Positions 15,440 to 23,270 of a stretch of DNA of 24,940 nucleotides are shown piece by piece. Under the pieces are notes generated by a model, which saw only the letters and a list, made by a program, of their open reading frames with translations, ran no database searches and had not been told where the DNA came from. Position 1 is the first letter of the stretch. Every line of letters starts with the position of its first letter. The stretch lies in assembly GCA_002359495.1 (NCBI GenBank), contig DENB01000046.1, positions 1 to 24,940 on the forward strand, read 5' to 3'. Source of the stretch: Enterobacteriaceae bacterium UBA2655 (GTDB lineage: Bacteria > Pseudomonadota > Gammaproteobacteria > Enterobacterales > Enterobacteriaceae). A program made the position numbers and the translations under genes.

Positions 15440-15629
15440 CGTCGATTCCTCTTATTATGTGAAAACGCAGCTTTCTGAGTAAAACGGCGGCGATTATGCG
15501 TCAATCTATCCCGGCTGTCATATGGCTGCAACATATCCCGCAAGAATTGTGCGGGCGGTTTGAAAATGGTTTAAGCGCAGCGCGAAAAAGTCAGGCGTCG
15601 CCTGTTTTATCAGCAAAAAAGCAGAAGCG

Positions 15630-15652
15630 AGCCGCCGGAGAGAGAGGCGGCT
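15630..15652 (-). terminator. terminator of the tautomerase gene
   Basis: Stem AGCCGCC / GGCGGCT (7 bp, 9-base loop) lies 36 bases beyond the tautomerase stop; on the minus strand it is followed after about nine bases by TTTTTT. The delay before the T-run weakens the case. Confidence 0.5.
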
Positions 15653-15688
15653 GCAAGGAAGGTTAAGCGGCGGGCAACGACGGGCGAA

Positions 15689-16078
15689 TCAGAGTTTGCC
15701 GGTGAGATATTGCGCTTCGCCGTCGGCGAAGCTCCAGTCGCCTTTTTCATTGGTGATGAAGCTGATCATTAAATCCTTGCCCTCGACGCCGCAATTTTCC
15801 TGTAACTCGCGCGCCAGCTCCGCCATGAACAAGGTTTTTTGCGCCTCGCTGCGCGGACTGGTAAAGACGCGCACCATCACCAAATTATCGCTGCGTGTGA
15901 AGCCCAGGCCGGTATCCTGAAACACCATCTGATAAGCTTTATTTTCGTGAACAATTTGGTAGCGATCGCGCTCCGGTACCTTAAACGCGGTTAATACGGC
16001 GCGGTGTGCCGCGTCCAGCAGGGCGCGCAGCTCGGCTTCCGATCGTCCCTGAATCACATCAAATTGCAGTAATGGCAT
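15689..16078 (-). CDS. tautomerase-superfamily protein (YusQ-like)
   Basis: The 129-residue product begins MPLLQFDVIQGR; the proline exposed after removal of Met is the catalytic base of the 4-oxalocrotonate tautomerase superfamily. The length of about 129 with ITNEKGDWSFADGEAQYLTG near the end suits the longer fused-type tautomerase group that includes B. subtilis YusQ. Natural substrate is unknown. ATG 16078 is chosen because it is immediately followed by Pro and has AGAGG about nine bases upstream; an earlier start would bury the proline. It is divergent from a LysR-type regulator 120 bases away, which probably controls it. The hairpin at 15630-15652 ends the transcript. Confidence 0.9.
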   Translation of the reverse strand: MPLLQFDVIQGRSEAELRALLDAAHRAVLTAFKVPERDRYQIVHENKAYQMVFQDTGLGFTRSDNLVMVRVFTSPRSEAQKTLFMAELARELQENCGVEGKDLMISFITNEKGDWSFADGEAQYLTGKL

Positions 16079-16176
16079 GATTTTAACCTCTTTTTTTTGT
16101 GAAAAAATCGTTATGATATAGCTAACATCCTGCCGTTTATCGGAGCAAAGAAAAAGCGCGTCTGATAAATTCATTA

Positions 16177-16190
16177 TTCACTATATTGAA
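16177..16190. promoter_or_regulatory. candidate LysR-regulator binding palindrome
   Basis: TTCA-CTATAT-TGAA in the divergent region between the tautomerase and LysR genes. It resembles LysR-type T-N11-A sites but is very close to the LysR start, so autoregulation is the likelier role. Confidence 0.35.
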
Positions 16191-16198
16191 CAATAAAA

Positions 16199-17122
16199 AT
16201 GAAAGAGATAAAGAATGACGCTCTCTGGGTTCATCTGCACTGGCTGACTATCCTTGCGGAGCAGGGCAGCTTTACGCGCGCGGCGGAGCGGCTGGAGGTC
16301 AGCAAGGCGGCCATGAGCCAGAAAATAAAAGAGCTAGAGGGGATGATCGGCGTTTCGCTGGTGCAGCGCACAACGCGCAGCGTGCGGCTCACCGCGGCGG
16401 GCGAGAAGCTGGTGGAAGATTTACGCGAGCCTTTTGCCCGCATCGCCCAGAGTTTTTACAGCGTGCGCGACGGTTCCGGGCCGGTGCGCGGTCTGGTGCG
16501 CATCACCGCGCCGGTGGCGTTCGCCCGCCAGCAGCTGGTGCCGCATATCGGCGATTTTTTACAGGCGTATCCGCAGGTGCGTCTGCAGCTGGAAGTGACC
16601 GATCGGCTGGTTTCACTGAGCAGCGAGGGGTTAGATCTGGCGATTCGTCACAGCGACGCCTTGCCCGACACCCATGTGGCGCTGCCGCTGTGTGAAACGC
16701 GCACGCTGCTGGTGGCGTCGCCGGCTTACCTGGCTGCACGGGGTCAGCCGGAAAACCCGCAGGCGCTTAGCGATCATAACTGTCTTTACTATCCGCGCGG
16801 CGTCGAGCCTCCGCGCTGGACCTTTACCGCCGCCAGCCAGGCCGGGGAGAAGGTCACGGTTAAAATCAGCGGCAGTTTCGCCACCAATAACAGCGAGTCG
16901 ATACGCGACGCCGCGCTGCAGGGCATCGGCATCGCCATGCTGCCCGATTTCAGCGCGCAGGCGGCGCTGGCATCGGGCGCGCTGCGACAGGTGTTACCCG
17001 ACTGGCAGGCGCTGGATGCTTTCGCGGATCGCCTCTGGGTGGTGCGTCCTTATGCCGCTCAGGTGCCGCGCGCGGTGACCACCTTTATTCACTGGCTACG
17101 CGCTCGCTTTGTCGACGGCTGA
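16199..17122 (+). CDS. LysR-family transcriptional regulator
   Basis: The 307-residue length is standard for the family. The winged helix-turn-helix (about residues 14-70) contains AEQGSFTRAAERLEVSKAAMSQKIKELE and VQRTTRSVRLTAAGE. The effector domain starts near VRGLVRITAPVAFARQQLVPHI and has LDLAIRHSD, as in the group close to E. coli DmlR/YafC-type regulators. It diverges from the tautomerase gene and probably regulates it. No strong Shine-Dalgarno precedes ATG 16199 (AATAAAA only), but the alignment of the helix-turn-helix leaves little room for a later start. Its 3' end overlaps the convergent glycosyltransferase gene by 27 bases. Confidence 0.93.
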   Translation: MKEIKNDALWVHLHWLTILAEQGSFTRAAERLEVSKAAMSQKIKELEGMIGVSLVQRTTRSVRLTAAGEKLVEDLREPFARIAQSFYSVRDGSGPVRGLVRITAPVAFARQQLVPHIGDFLQAYPQVRLQLEVTDRLVSLSSEGLDLAIRHSDALPDTHVALPLCETRTLLVASPAYLAARGQPENPQALSDHNCLYYPRGVEPPRWTFTAASQAGEKVTVKISGSFATNNSESIRDAALQGIGIAMLPDFSAQAALASGALRQVLPDWQALDAFADRLWVVRPYAAQVPRAVTTFIHWLRARFVDG

Positions 17123-18118
17123 AGCCAGCGCGAGCGTCGGCTGACGGGTACGCGCCTGCATCATTTCGCCGATGATGCTGGTGCGATTGTAAAAGCCGAG
17201 CTTCAGGTTGAAGTCGAGATGCAGCTGCTCATTGCCAGTCAGTCTGATGATCGGCGGCGGAGTCTGCGGTCGCTGGTTAAACATCACCATTCGGGCCAGT
17301 GCGCCGTTGTCCCGATCCTGCATACTTTGATAGTAAAAGGCGTTGGCTTCGCACTTACGTAAGAATACGTTGATTTTCCGGTACTCTTTAATCGCCACCT
17401 GCTGCGCCAGATAGCTTAGCTGGTAGAGCGGGTCATCGATTTTTTGCACGATCCAGGGGTAATCGTCACGTTTCTTCATTTCATGGAAATAATTCTGTGC
17501 GCCGAGGTTTTTAATCGGCGCCAGCTGCTTCAGCCATTCGCGAATAAAAGGGTTTTGCGGCGCGGCGGCCAAAAACCAGTTTTCAATAACCGGAGAGAGA
17601 TAATTTACCGTTGAGATCTCACGGTAATAGCCAATAAGATCCATCGGCTTTTCCTGGTGGATGCGATGCACCCAGGAGAGATCTTCAAACAGCAGCGTAT
17701 TGCAGTCGATCCAGATACCGCCATAACGGTAGAGTAATTCCAGGCGTATCACGTCGCTTTTGTGTTCCAGCGTAAGATCGGATGAGGTGAAGTTCAACTC
17801 CGGCAACCAGTGCGACAGCGTGCGCTGATTCAGTACCGTTATCTCATGGTCCGGGTTGCTGGCGCGGATCGCGTTCACCATCAACGCCACCGACTCCGGC
17901 AAGTTAAGATTGGGCCACCAGATCCAGACGGTTTTCAGGATCTCAGGAAGATCTTTTTGACCGGAAACCAGCACTACGTCGTCTTCCAGCGTGGGATCAT
18001 ATTCCGGCGCCGTGACGGCTTTCTGTTGTTTTTTATGAATAAGCATCTGGCTGGTGAAAGCGATGCGTTTCCAGTTGTGCCAGAGTTTACGCGCAGGTTG
18101 TATGAGTTTTTTATTCAT
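17096..18118 (-). CDS. capsular-polysaccharide-synthesis-type glycosyltransferase
   Basis: The 340-residue product carries the segment HKSDVIRLELLYRYGGIWIDCNTLLFEDL (about the middle), the SD-R-LL-YGG-W-D pattern of the Caps_synth / GT32-like family in which the Asp after GGIWI helps hold the metal and nucleotide sugar. KTVWIWWPNLNLPESVALMVNAI before it resembles the usual family IPxxIWxxW start. It is probably a cytosolic or membrane-associated sugar transferase for a surface glycan. The start at 18118 (MNKKLIQ) has AGG about seven bases upstream; longer in-frame versions lack one. No other glycan genes are adjacent, so it is an orphan. Donor and acceptor cannot be told. Its last 27 bases overlap the convergent LysR gene. 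Confidence 0.85.
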   Translation of the reverse strand: MNKKLIQPARKLWHNWKRIAFTSQMLIHKKQQKAVTAPEYDPTLEDDVVLVSGQKDLPEILKTVWIWWPNLNLPESVALMVNAIRASNPDHEITVLNQRTLSHWLPELNFTSSDLTLEHKSDVIRLELLYRYGGIWIDCNTLLFEDLSWVHRIHQEKPMDLIGYYREISTVNYLSPVIENWFLAAAPQNPFIREWLKQLAPIKNLGAQNYFHEMKKRDDYPWIVQKIDDPLYQLSYLAQQVAIKEYRKINVFLRKCEANAFYYQSMQDRDNGALARMVMFNQRPQTPPPIIRLTGNEQLHLDFNLKLGFYNRTSIIGEMMQARTRQPTLALASAVDKASA

Positions 18119-18577
18119 ATTGCACCTGTTTCTTGTCGTTATAAGCAGCCAGGTTTCCCTGATGGAGACGCGTGGGGAACGCGTGGGATCTTTCCTCACG
18201 GCGGTACGTAAATAAGCCTTACCAATGCTTAATAAAACATTCTTACCGCATAAGCTATCTATTTTCCGCAAATTAAGATAATCCGGAAAATAAAAGGGCA
18301 GCGCAAAACCGGAGGAAAATTTATTATCGATTAGCCTGCCTGTTTTAATCACCGGGGCTGAAAACGTCCGCCTGTAAGGATTATCTTAATTCCTGCTGGC
18401 TTATTACCCGCTAATCAATGTCTTTTTCAAATTCAAAAAATTTTAATATTTCCGCAAAAATTTATTTATCCAGCCGCGCTAAAGAATAAAGCGGATCCCG
18501 CCGGATCGCAGCGGGATCTGCGCGCCGCGACAACCATTGTCTACGCTTAAAGAAGTTCTGTAATAAACGGAGGGTGT
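18119..18577. other. 459-base intergenic region between divergent genes
   Basis: Lies between the glycosyltransferase start and the beta-propeller gene. I see no credible ORF. It holds a direct repeat of ACGCGTGGG (18168-18176 and 18179-18187), an AT-rich block at about 18405-18470 and an inverted repeat (18491-18521). Promoters for both genes must be here, but none has good hexamers in both positions. Confidence 0.6.
18491..18521. other. inverted repeat upstream of the beta-propeller gene
   Basis: GATCCCGC (18494-18501) and GCGGGATC (18511-18518) pair perfectly and extend to 11 bp with one G-U pair. It lies 57 bases before the start codon and could be an operator or a leader hairpin. Confidence 0.35.
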
Positions 18578-19531
18578 ATGGCATTTGCGAAAAACGGGTT
18601 GCTGGCCGTGGATAAGCAGGGCAATCGCGTTCTGTTTCTCAATCCTGAGACGTTCGCCGTCGAACAGGAGCTGAACGCCTTTCCGCCGCGTCCGCATGAG
18701 CTGCTGATGCTGCCGAAACTGGAAAAAGCGTACGTGCCTATCTATGGCGACGGCGTTCATGGCAACAATCCGCATCCGGGTCATAAGGTGGCGATTATCG
18801 ATTTACGCCATCGCCGCATTAACGGCTTTATCGACCTGCATCCGCTGGTTTCGCCGCACTCCGGCCAGCTGGGGCGCGACGGCAAGGTCTATCTTTGCTG
18901 TGAAAAAAGCGCCGCCGTGGCGGTGATCGATCCCCAAACCGACAGCCTGGAGCGGGTCATCGCCATCCCGTCGCACAACGTACACCGCCTGGCGTTGTCG
19001 CCAAGCGGACGCAAACTGTTCACCGATAACGAGGAAGACGCCACTATTACGGTGGTGGATCTCTGCGAGGCGGAGGGGCGGGTCATCGATAATATTCTGC
19101 TGCACGGGCCTATCGCCGGCATCGCCGCTTCCCCGCGCCATCCCTATCTGGTGGCCACGGCGGCGGATGAGCCTTTACTGTATGTGATCGATCGCCAGAG
19201 CCACCGCGTGCGGCAGCGGCTGAAACTCAACGGACATACTCAGCCCTGCCAGGTGGTGCGCTTCAGCGCCAACGGCGAGCGGCTGGTGGCGATCGGCGAT
19301 CGGGAGCCGGTCATCAGCCTGTTCGACGATCTGCTGAACCCGCTGGGCGAAATCACTGTGGGAAATAAGCCGATGGACGGCTGCTTCAGCGCGGATAATC
19401 GCACCTTGCTGATCGCCAACGAAGGGGACGGCACAGTGAGCGTGATCGATTTGCAGCAACAGAAGGTGATCGCCACGCCGCGCGCGGGAACAGGCTGCGA
19501 AATCCTGAGCTACTTCCAGCTGGAATACTGA
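18578..19531 (+). CDS. cytosolic YncE-like beta-propeller protein
   Basis: The 317-residue protein consists of repeated blades: KVAIIDLRHRRINGFIDLHP, AVAVIDPQTDSLERVIAIPS, ITVVDLCEAEGR, LLYVIDRQSHRVRQRLKL and VSVIDLQQQKVIATP all show the (V/I)-x-V-(I/V)-D repeat of YVTN/YncE-type propellers. Unlike YncE it has no signal peptide (MAFAKNGLLAVDK), so it should be cytosolic. Several His residues in NNPHPGH and NVHR recur, but no catalytic site is evident. The ATG is well supported by GGAGG six bases upstream. Such proteins are often annotated as putative lactonase or nitrous-oxide-reductase-like propellers; function is unknown. It is monocistronic with a hairpin directly after the stop. Confidence 0.85.
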   Translation: MAFAKNGLLAVDKQGNRVLFLNPETFAVEQELNAFPPRPHELLMLPKLEKAYVPIYGDGVHGNNPHPGHKVAIIDLRHRRINGFIDLHPLVSPHSGQLGRDGKVYLCCEKSAAVAVIDPQTDSLERVIAIPSHNVHRLALSPSGRKLFTDNEEDATITVVDLCEAEGRVIDNILLHGPIAGIAASPRHPYLVATAADEPLLYVIDRQSHRVRQRLKLNGHTQPCQVVRFSANGERLVAIGDREPVISLFDDLLNPLGEITVGNKPMDGCFSADNRTLLIANEGDGTVSVIDLQQQKVIATPRAGTGCEILSYFQLEY

Positions 19532-19533
19532 CG

Positions 19534-19556
19534 GCTTCCCGGCCGCAACGGGAAGC
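19534..19556. terminator. bidirectional terminator hairpin
   Basis: Perfect 8-bp stem GCTTCCCG / CGGGAAGC with a 7-base loop in the 33-base gap between the convergent beta-propeller and histidine-phosphatase genes. Clear T-runs are missing. Confidence 0.6.
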
Positions 19557-19564
19557 GAACCGCA

Positions 19565-20119
19565 TCAAATAAACGGACGGTGATAGATGGCAGTGCTCCA
19601 GTGACGGCTGCTGGCATGTTTTTCCGCCTGCCAGCCGCGTTTGCGCAGCGCGCGCGCGATCATCTTATTCATGATGCCGTGCCCTACCAGCAGCACGGTG
19701 CCGTTGCGTGAGAGCGCCACCAGTTTGTCCGCCGCCTGCTCGGCGCGTTCGCGCGCGCCCTGCACGGATTCCGCCCGTCCGGCGTAGCCGCACAACCAGA
19801 GCAGACGCAGCAGCGCCAGCCAGAGCAGGGCGGGCAGCCAGATCCGTTCCGAAGGCAGGATCGGTATTTCCACTTCGCTGAACAGCGCATCCACTTCGCT
19901 GGCCTGCATGCCGAGCTTCGCCAGCGAAGAGCGGGCGCGCGGCAGCGGGCTGGTGACGATAACCTGCGCCTGGCTGGCGATCGCCACGCTGCGCGGCGGC
20001 GGCGAGTCGCACACCAAGGCTAAATCGTAGGCTTCGCACCAGGCGGCAAGCGCCTGCGCATTTAAGCGACCGCCTGCCTGATGATCGGGTTTGCCGTGGC
20101 GCATCAAAATTATTGTCAT
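19565..20119 (-). CDS. histidine-phosphatase-superfamily protein (phosphoglycerate-mutase fold)
   Basis: The 184-residue product begins MTIILMRHGKPDH, with the RHG motif whose His is the phosphate acceptor in this superfamily, and later has TSPLPRARSS and the second catalytic His in VLLVGHGIMN. It should remove phosphate from a small molecule or protein in the cytosol. An unusual hydrophobic, Leu/Trp-rich stretch (LPALLWLALLRLLWLCGYAG, about residues 95-115) sits where the substrate-cap insertion normally is. The start at 20119 is preceded by AGGAG six bases upstream; a start 12 codons earlier has no support. It is convergent with the beta-propeller gene and divergent from the MFS gene. Substrate is unknown. 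Confidence 0.88.
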   Translation of the reverse strand: MTIILMRHGKPDHQAGGRLNAQALAAWCEAYDLALVCDSPPPRSVAIASQAQVIVTSPLPRARSSLAKLGMQASEVDALFSEVEIPILPSERIWLPALLWLALLRLLWLCGYAGRAESVQGARERAEQAADKLVALSRNGTVLLVGHGIMNKMIARALRKRGWQAEKHASSRHWSTAIYHRPFI

Positions 20120-20417
20120 AGCTCTCCTGCATCTTCTCTTTTCAGCGTAACGCAAACCGCGCGAATGCCAAAATTTCCTGCTGCTTTAGGAAAATCCTCA
20201 CGACGCGTTTTCTGACGAAATCTCACCGGAAGATCGTGCCGAAACAGCTGGTTACAGGCTGAAGCGAACCCTGACAATTCCAATCGCTGGTTGCGCTTTG
20301 TCACATGCTATATACAAATAACCAACAAATTAAGTAACTTTCGCGCCTGCGCGATCGGTTACATCCGCCATAAATTCTGGCCGCTGCGCCGGAAAATGCC
20401 TGACAGGATACCCTTCT

Positions 20418-21638
20418 ATGTTCAACTGGACCTCAACCCAGCGCAACGTGGCTTTCGCCAGTTTCGCCAGCTGGACGCTCGATGCGTTCGATTTCTTTAT
20501 TCTGGTGTTCGTATTGAGCGATCTGGCGCAGTTTTTCCACAAATCCATTTCCGACGTGTCGCTGGCGATTATGCTGACGCTGGCGGTCCGGCCGATCGGC
20601 GCGCTGCTGTTCGGCTGGCTGGCGGAACGTTATGGCCGTCGCCCCATTCTGATGCTGAACATCGTGCTTTTTTCGCTGTTTGAGTTACTTTCCGCCTGGT
20701 CGCCGACCTTCGCCGCCTTTCTGATTTTCCGCGTGATTTACGGCGTGGCGATGGGCGGCATTTGGGGCGTAGCCTCTTCGCTGGCGCTGGAAACCATCCC
20801 CGACCGTTCGCGCGGCCTGATGTCCGGCTTTTTCCAGGCGGGCTATCCCTGCGGTTATCTGCTGGCCTCGATCGTGTTCGGGCTTTTTTTTGCGGCGGTG
20901 GGCTGGCGCGGCATGTTCCTGATCGGCGCGCTGCCGATTCTGCTGTTGCCTTATATTTATTTTAAAGTGCCGGAATCACCGGTGTGGCTGGCGGCGCGCA
21001 GCCGCAAAGAGAGCCATGCGCTGTTGCCGATCATTCGCCAGCACTGGAAGATTTGTCTTTATATGGTGCTGCTGATGGCCTGCTTTAATTTCTTCAGCCA
21101 CGGCACCCAGGATCTCTATCCCACCTTTCTGAAAGTTCAGCACCAGTTCGATCCCCATACGGTAAGCATTATCGCTATCAGCTATAACATCGCGGCGATG
21201 CTGGGCGGCGTCTGCTTCGGCTCGCTGTCGGAACGTATCGGTCGCAAGCGGGCGATTATGCTGGCCTCCCTGCTGGCGCTGCCGGTGCTGCCGCTCTGGG
21301 CGTTCTCCAGCGGCTCCTGGGCGATCGGCGCCGGGGCGTTTTTAATGCAGTTTATGGTGCAGGGTGCCTGGGGCGTGGTGCCGACTTATCTTACCGAGCT
21401 GGTGCCGGCTAACGCGCGCGCCGTCCTGCCGGGCTTCGTCTATCAGACCGGCAATCTGATCGCGTCGGTAAACGCCACGCTGCAGTCGCGCATCGCCGAA
21501 GCGCACGGCGGCGATTATGGGCTGGGCATGGCGATTGTGGCGGGAACGGTCGCGATATTAATCTGTCTGTTTGCCGCTTTCGGCCGGGAAACGCGCGGCA
21601 TCGAAATCTCCGGCGCGGTGGCGCAGGAGCGACGCTAA
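20418..21638 (+). CDS. MFS transporter of the SHS (sialate/lactate:H+ symporter) family
   Basis: The 406-residue protein has 12 predicted membrane segments. The opening FASWTLDAFDFFILVFVLSDLA and the loop WLAERYGRRPILMLNI (the MFS GxLaDRxGRR motif between helices 2 and 3) are typical of the SHS family that includes NanT and Jen-type lactate carriers; a second copy (SLSERIGRKRAIML) follows helix 8. It is shorter than NanT (about 496), lacking its extra helices. It probably imports a carboxylate such as lactate or pyruvate with protons. AGGAT lies about 8 bases before the ATG. Its stop is two bases from the convergent YbaK-type gene. No metabolic partner gene is adjacent, so substrate is open. 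Confidence 0.88.
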   Translation: MFNWTSTQRNVAFASFASWTLDAFDFFILVFVLSDLAQFFHKSISDVSLAIMLTLAVRPIGALLFGWLAERYGRRPILMLNIVLFSLFELLSAWSPTFAAFLIFRVIYGVAMGGIWGVASSLALETIPDRSRGLMSGFFQAGYPCGYLLASIVFGLFFAAVGWRGMFLIGALPILLLPYIYFKVPESPVWLAARSRKESHALLPIIRQHWKICLYMVLLMACFNFFSHGTQDLYPTFLKVQHQFDPHTVSIIAISYNIAAMLGGVCFGSLSERIGRKRAIMLASLLALPVLPLWAFSSGSWAIGAGAFLMQFMVQGAWGVVPTYLTELVPANARAVLPGFVYQTGNLIASVNATLQSRIAEAHGGDYGLGMAIVAGTVAILICLFAAFGRETRGIEISGAVAQERR

Positions 21639-21640
21639 CC

Positions 21641-22099
21641 TTACTCGCAGACGTCGATCCATTTCGCCGCGGTCAGCTCAGCCATCCGCTGCGGCGAAAT
21701 GCGTACGGCGCTATGGATGGCGCCGGCCGCCGGCAGCACTTCGTCGAAGCCGCGCAGGGAAACGTCGCAGTAGACCTTCAGCGGATTTTCTAGCCCGAAC
21801 GGGCAGACGCCGCCTACCGGATGGCCGGTCCAGTTAATCACCTCGTCGACGCTCAGCATGCGCGCTTTGGCGCCCAGCGCGGCTTTCAGCTTGCGGTTAT
21901 CCAGCCGGGCGTCGCCGCGCGTCACAATCAGCACGATATCGTTTTTAACTTTCAGCGACAGCGTTTTGGCGATTTGTCCGGGCGCCACGCCGTGGGCGCG
22001 GGCGGCCAGTTCTACCGTGGCGGTGCTTTGCGGCATCTCGATGATGTCGATTTCAGGTGCGTGTTCGGCAAAGAACTGCCGGACCGATTCCAGACTCAT
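21641..22099 (-). CDS. YbaK/EbsC-type aminoacyl-tRNA deacylase
   Basis: The 152-residue product belongs to the prolyl-tRNA-editing (YbaK/ProX/INS) domain family. It shows the expected order: STATVELAARAHGVAPGQIAKTLSLK with the central lysine, then IVLIVTRGDARLDNRKLKAALGAK, TGHPVGGVCPFG and the terminal RISPQRMAELTAAKWIDVCE. These free-standing proteins hydrolyse mischarged tRNAs in the cytosol. GGGAG six to seven bases upstream supports ATG 22099 (MSLESVRQF) rather than the extended frame. It is probably transcribed from its own promoter in the 94-base gap after fhuF. Which aminoacyl-tRNA is edited cannot be told by eye. Confidence 0.9.
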   Translation of the reverse strand: MSLESVRQFFAEHAPEIDIIEMPQSTATVELAARAHGVAPGQIAKTLSLKVKNDIVLIVTRGDARLDNRKLKAALGAKARMLSVDEVINWTGHPVGGVCPFGLENPLKVYCDVSLRGFDEVLPAAGAIHSAVRISPQRMAELTAAKWIDVCE

Positions 22100-22193
22100 T
22101 TTTTTCTCCCTGAGTGAAAGTGCTAAAAACTGCCACAAGCGCTCAGGCGTGTAAACGGGAGGGAAGGAAAATTCGTAACGGAGTGTGCAGGAA

Positions 22194-22988
22194 TCAGACC
22201 GCTTTCAGCGTACAGTTGCCGCAGCGTTCGACGTCGGGAATGCGGTAGCGCTGACAGCAGCTGCGGCGCTCCATCACGCCGTTGCGCGGCAGCATGGTGC
22301 GATAGAGCGGGTTGTCGCTGCCGTCCAGCAGATGACTGGTGAAGAACAGCGCCTGTTCCAGCTGCAGCCGGGTATTTTCGTCCAGCACGTTTTTCAGTTC
22401 GCCGAGGAACCACCAGAAAGAGAAGCCCATGTTATTCCAGATCAGCCTGGCGTTAATGTCGCCGTGGCGGGCGATCGCCTCCACCACCGGGATCAGATGT
22501 TGCTGAATCAGACGATCGATGCGCTGGCGCGCATTGAGATAGCGCGCGTGCTCGTCTTCCTGGACGTCGATCCAGAAGGCGGCCGGACGACCGGTTTCAT
22601 GGAATTCAACATGGATAAGATGCGGCGAGCAGTCGAGCGCGCGCGGCTCCATCAGCAGCGCCAGCATCATCGGCGGCAGGATCAGACCGAAATACCACTG
22701 CGCCCAGAGCGATTGCAGCGGTTTGGCTTCGCGCGGCGTAGCGGGATGGTTGCGATAAAGCTCGTCGCCGTAGCGTTGCTCAAGCAGGCGAAAGGCGGCG
22801 GGTTGCGACCATTCGGCCAACGTCAGCGTACCGGCGGGCGCCTGCTGGCCCAGCTTTACCGTCTCCAGCATATAGCTGCGCTGTTCACTCAGCAGATCCT
22901 GCAATGCCGCAGCCAGCGAGCGATCGCTTTGCATAAAAATCAGCGGATAGTCGCTGAAGCGGTGATTCTGACGAGTGATGATGGCCAT
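22194..22988 (-). CDS. fhuF: ferric siderophore reductase FhuF
   Basis: The 264-residue product ends MERRSCCQRYRIPDVERCGNCTLKAV, the C-C-x10-C-x2-C cluster that holds the [2Fe-2S] centre of FhuF; E. coli FhuF (262 residues) ends very similarly. It reduces ferric iron in hydroxamate siderophores such as ferrioxamine and ferrichrome in the cytosol. ATG 22988 (MAIITRQNH) is preferred because AGGACA lies five to six bases upstream; a GTG six codons earlier is possible but poorly placed. A Fur box overlaps the promoter, so the gene should be switched on by iron shortage. All four cysteines are present. Confidence 0.95.
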   Translation of the reverse strand: MAIITRQNHRFSDYPLIFMQSDRSLAAALQDLLSEQRSYMLETVKLGQQAPAGTLTLAEWSQPAAFRLLEQRYGDELYRNHPATPREAKPLQSLWAQWYFGLILPPMMLALLMEPRALDCSPHLIHVEFHETGRPAAFWIDVQEDEHARYLNARQRIDRLIQQHLIPVVEAIARHGDINARLIWNNMGFSFWWFLGELKNVLDENTRLQLEQALFFTSHLLDGSDNPLYRTMLPRNGVMERRSCCQRYRIPDVERCGNCTLKAV

Positions 22989-23024
22989 GCTTGTCCTGTC
23001 GCGCACAACTACCGGGATAGAAAA

Positions 23025-23043
23025 ACAAATGATAATCGTTCTT
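23025..23043. promoter_or_regulatory. Fur box of fhuF
   Basis: ACAAATGATAATCGTTCTT matches the classic 19-base Fur consensus at 13 positions, with an unbroken ATGATAATC core. It overlaps a minus-strand -10 TATCAT (23029-23034) that has TTGTAG 17 bases upstream, and lies 37-55 bases before the fhuF ATG. Confidence 0.75.
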
Positions 23044-23174
23044 GATTCTATCTACAAGTGAGAAGGCGTCTCGTTTCGCATCGGGCTGCACAAAAGGATC
23101 GGGCGGGCAGGTAGAGTAAAAAGGGCGCGCGATGGGAGGCGCGGAAAATAACAGACTGAAAAATAGCGGCTTAT

Positions 23175-23200
23175 CCGGCAGGAAAAACATTTCCCGCCGG
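23175..23200. other. hairpin between fhuF and the diguanylate cyclase gene
   Basis: CCGGCAGGAAA and TTTCCCGCCGG pair over 11 bp with one mismatch around an AACA loop, about 70 bases past the cyclase stop. It may end the cyclase transcript, but no T-run follows. Confidence 0.4.
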
Positions 23201-23270
23201 AAGCTCGGAGAGGAATAGAATTAAACGCGTCCGATGAAGAAAAATAAAACCATGACGCGTCGGCATAATA

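Noticed and set aside
17096..17122. 27-base convergent overlap of the LysR and glycosyltransferase genes as a possible antisense control element
   Set aside because: Small 3' overlaps are common in compact genomes, and nothing else here suggests regulation.
22885..23190. A 101-codon frame overlapping the fhuF start and the Fur box
   Set aside because: It crosses the fhuF promoter in a different frame, lacks a ribosome site and shows no recognisable domain.
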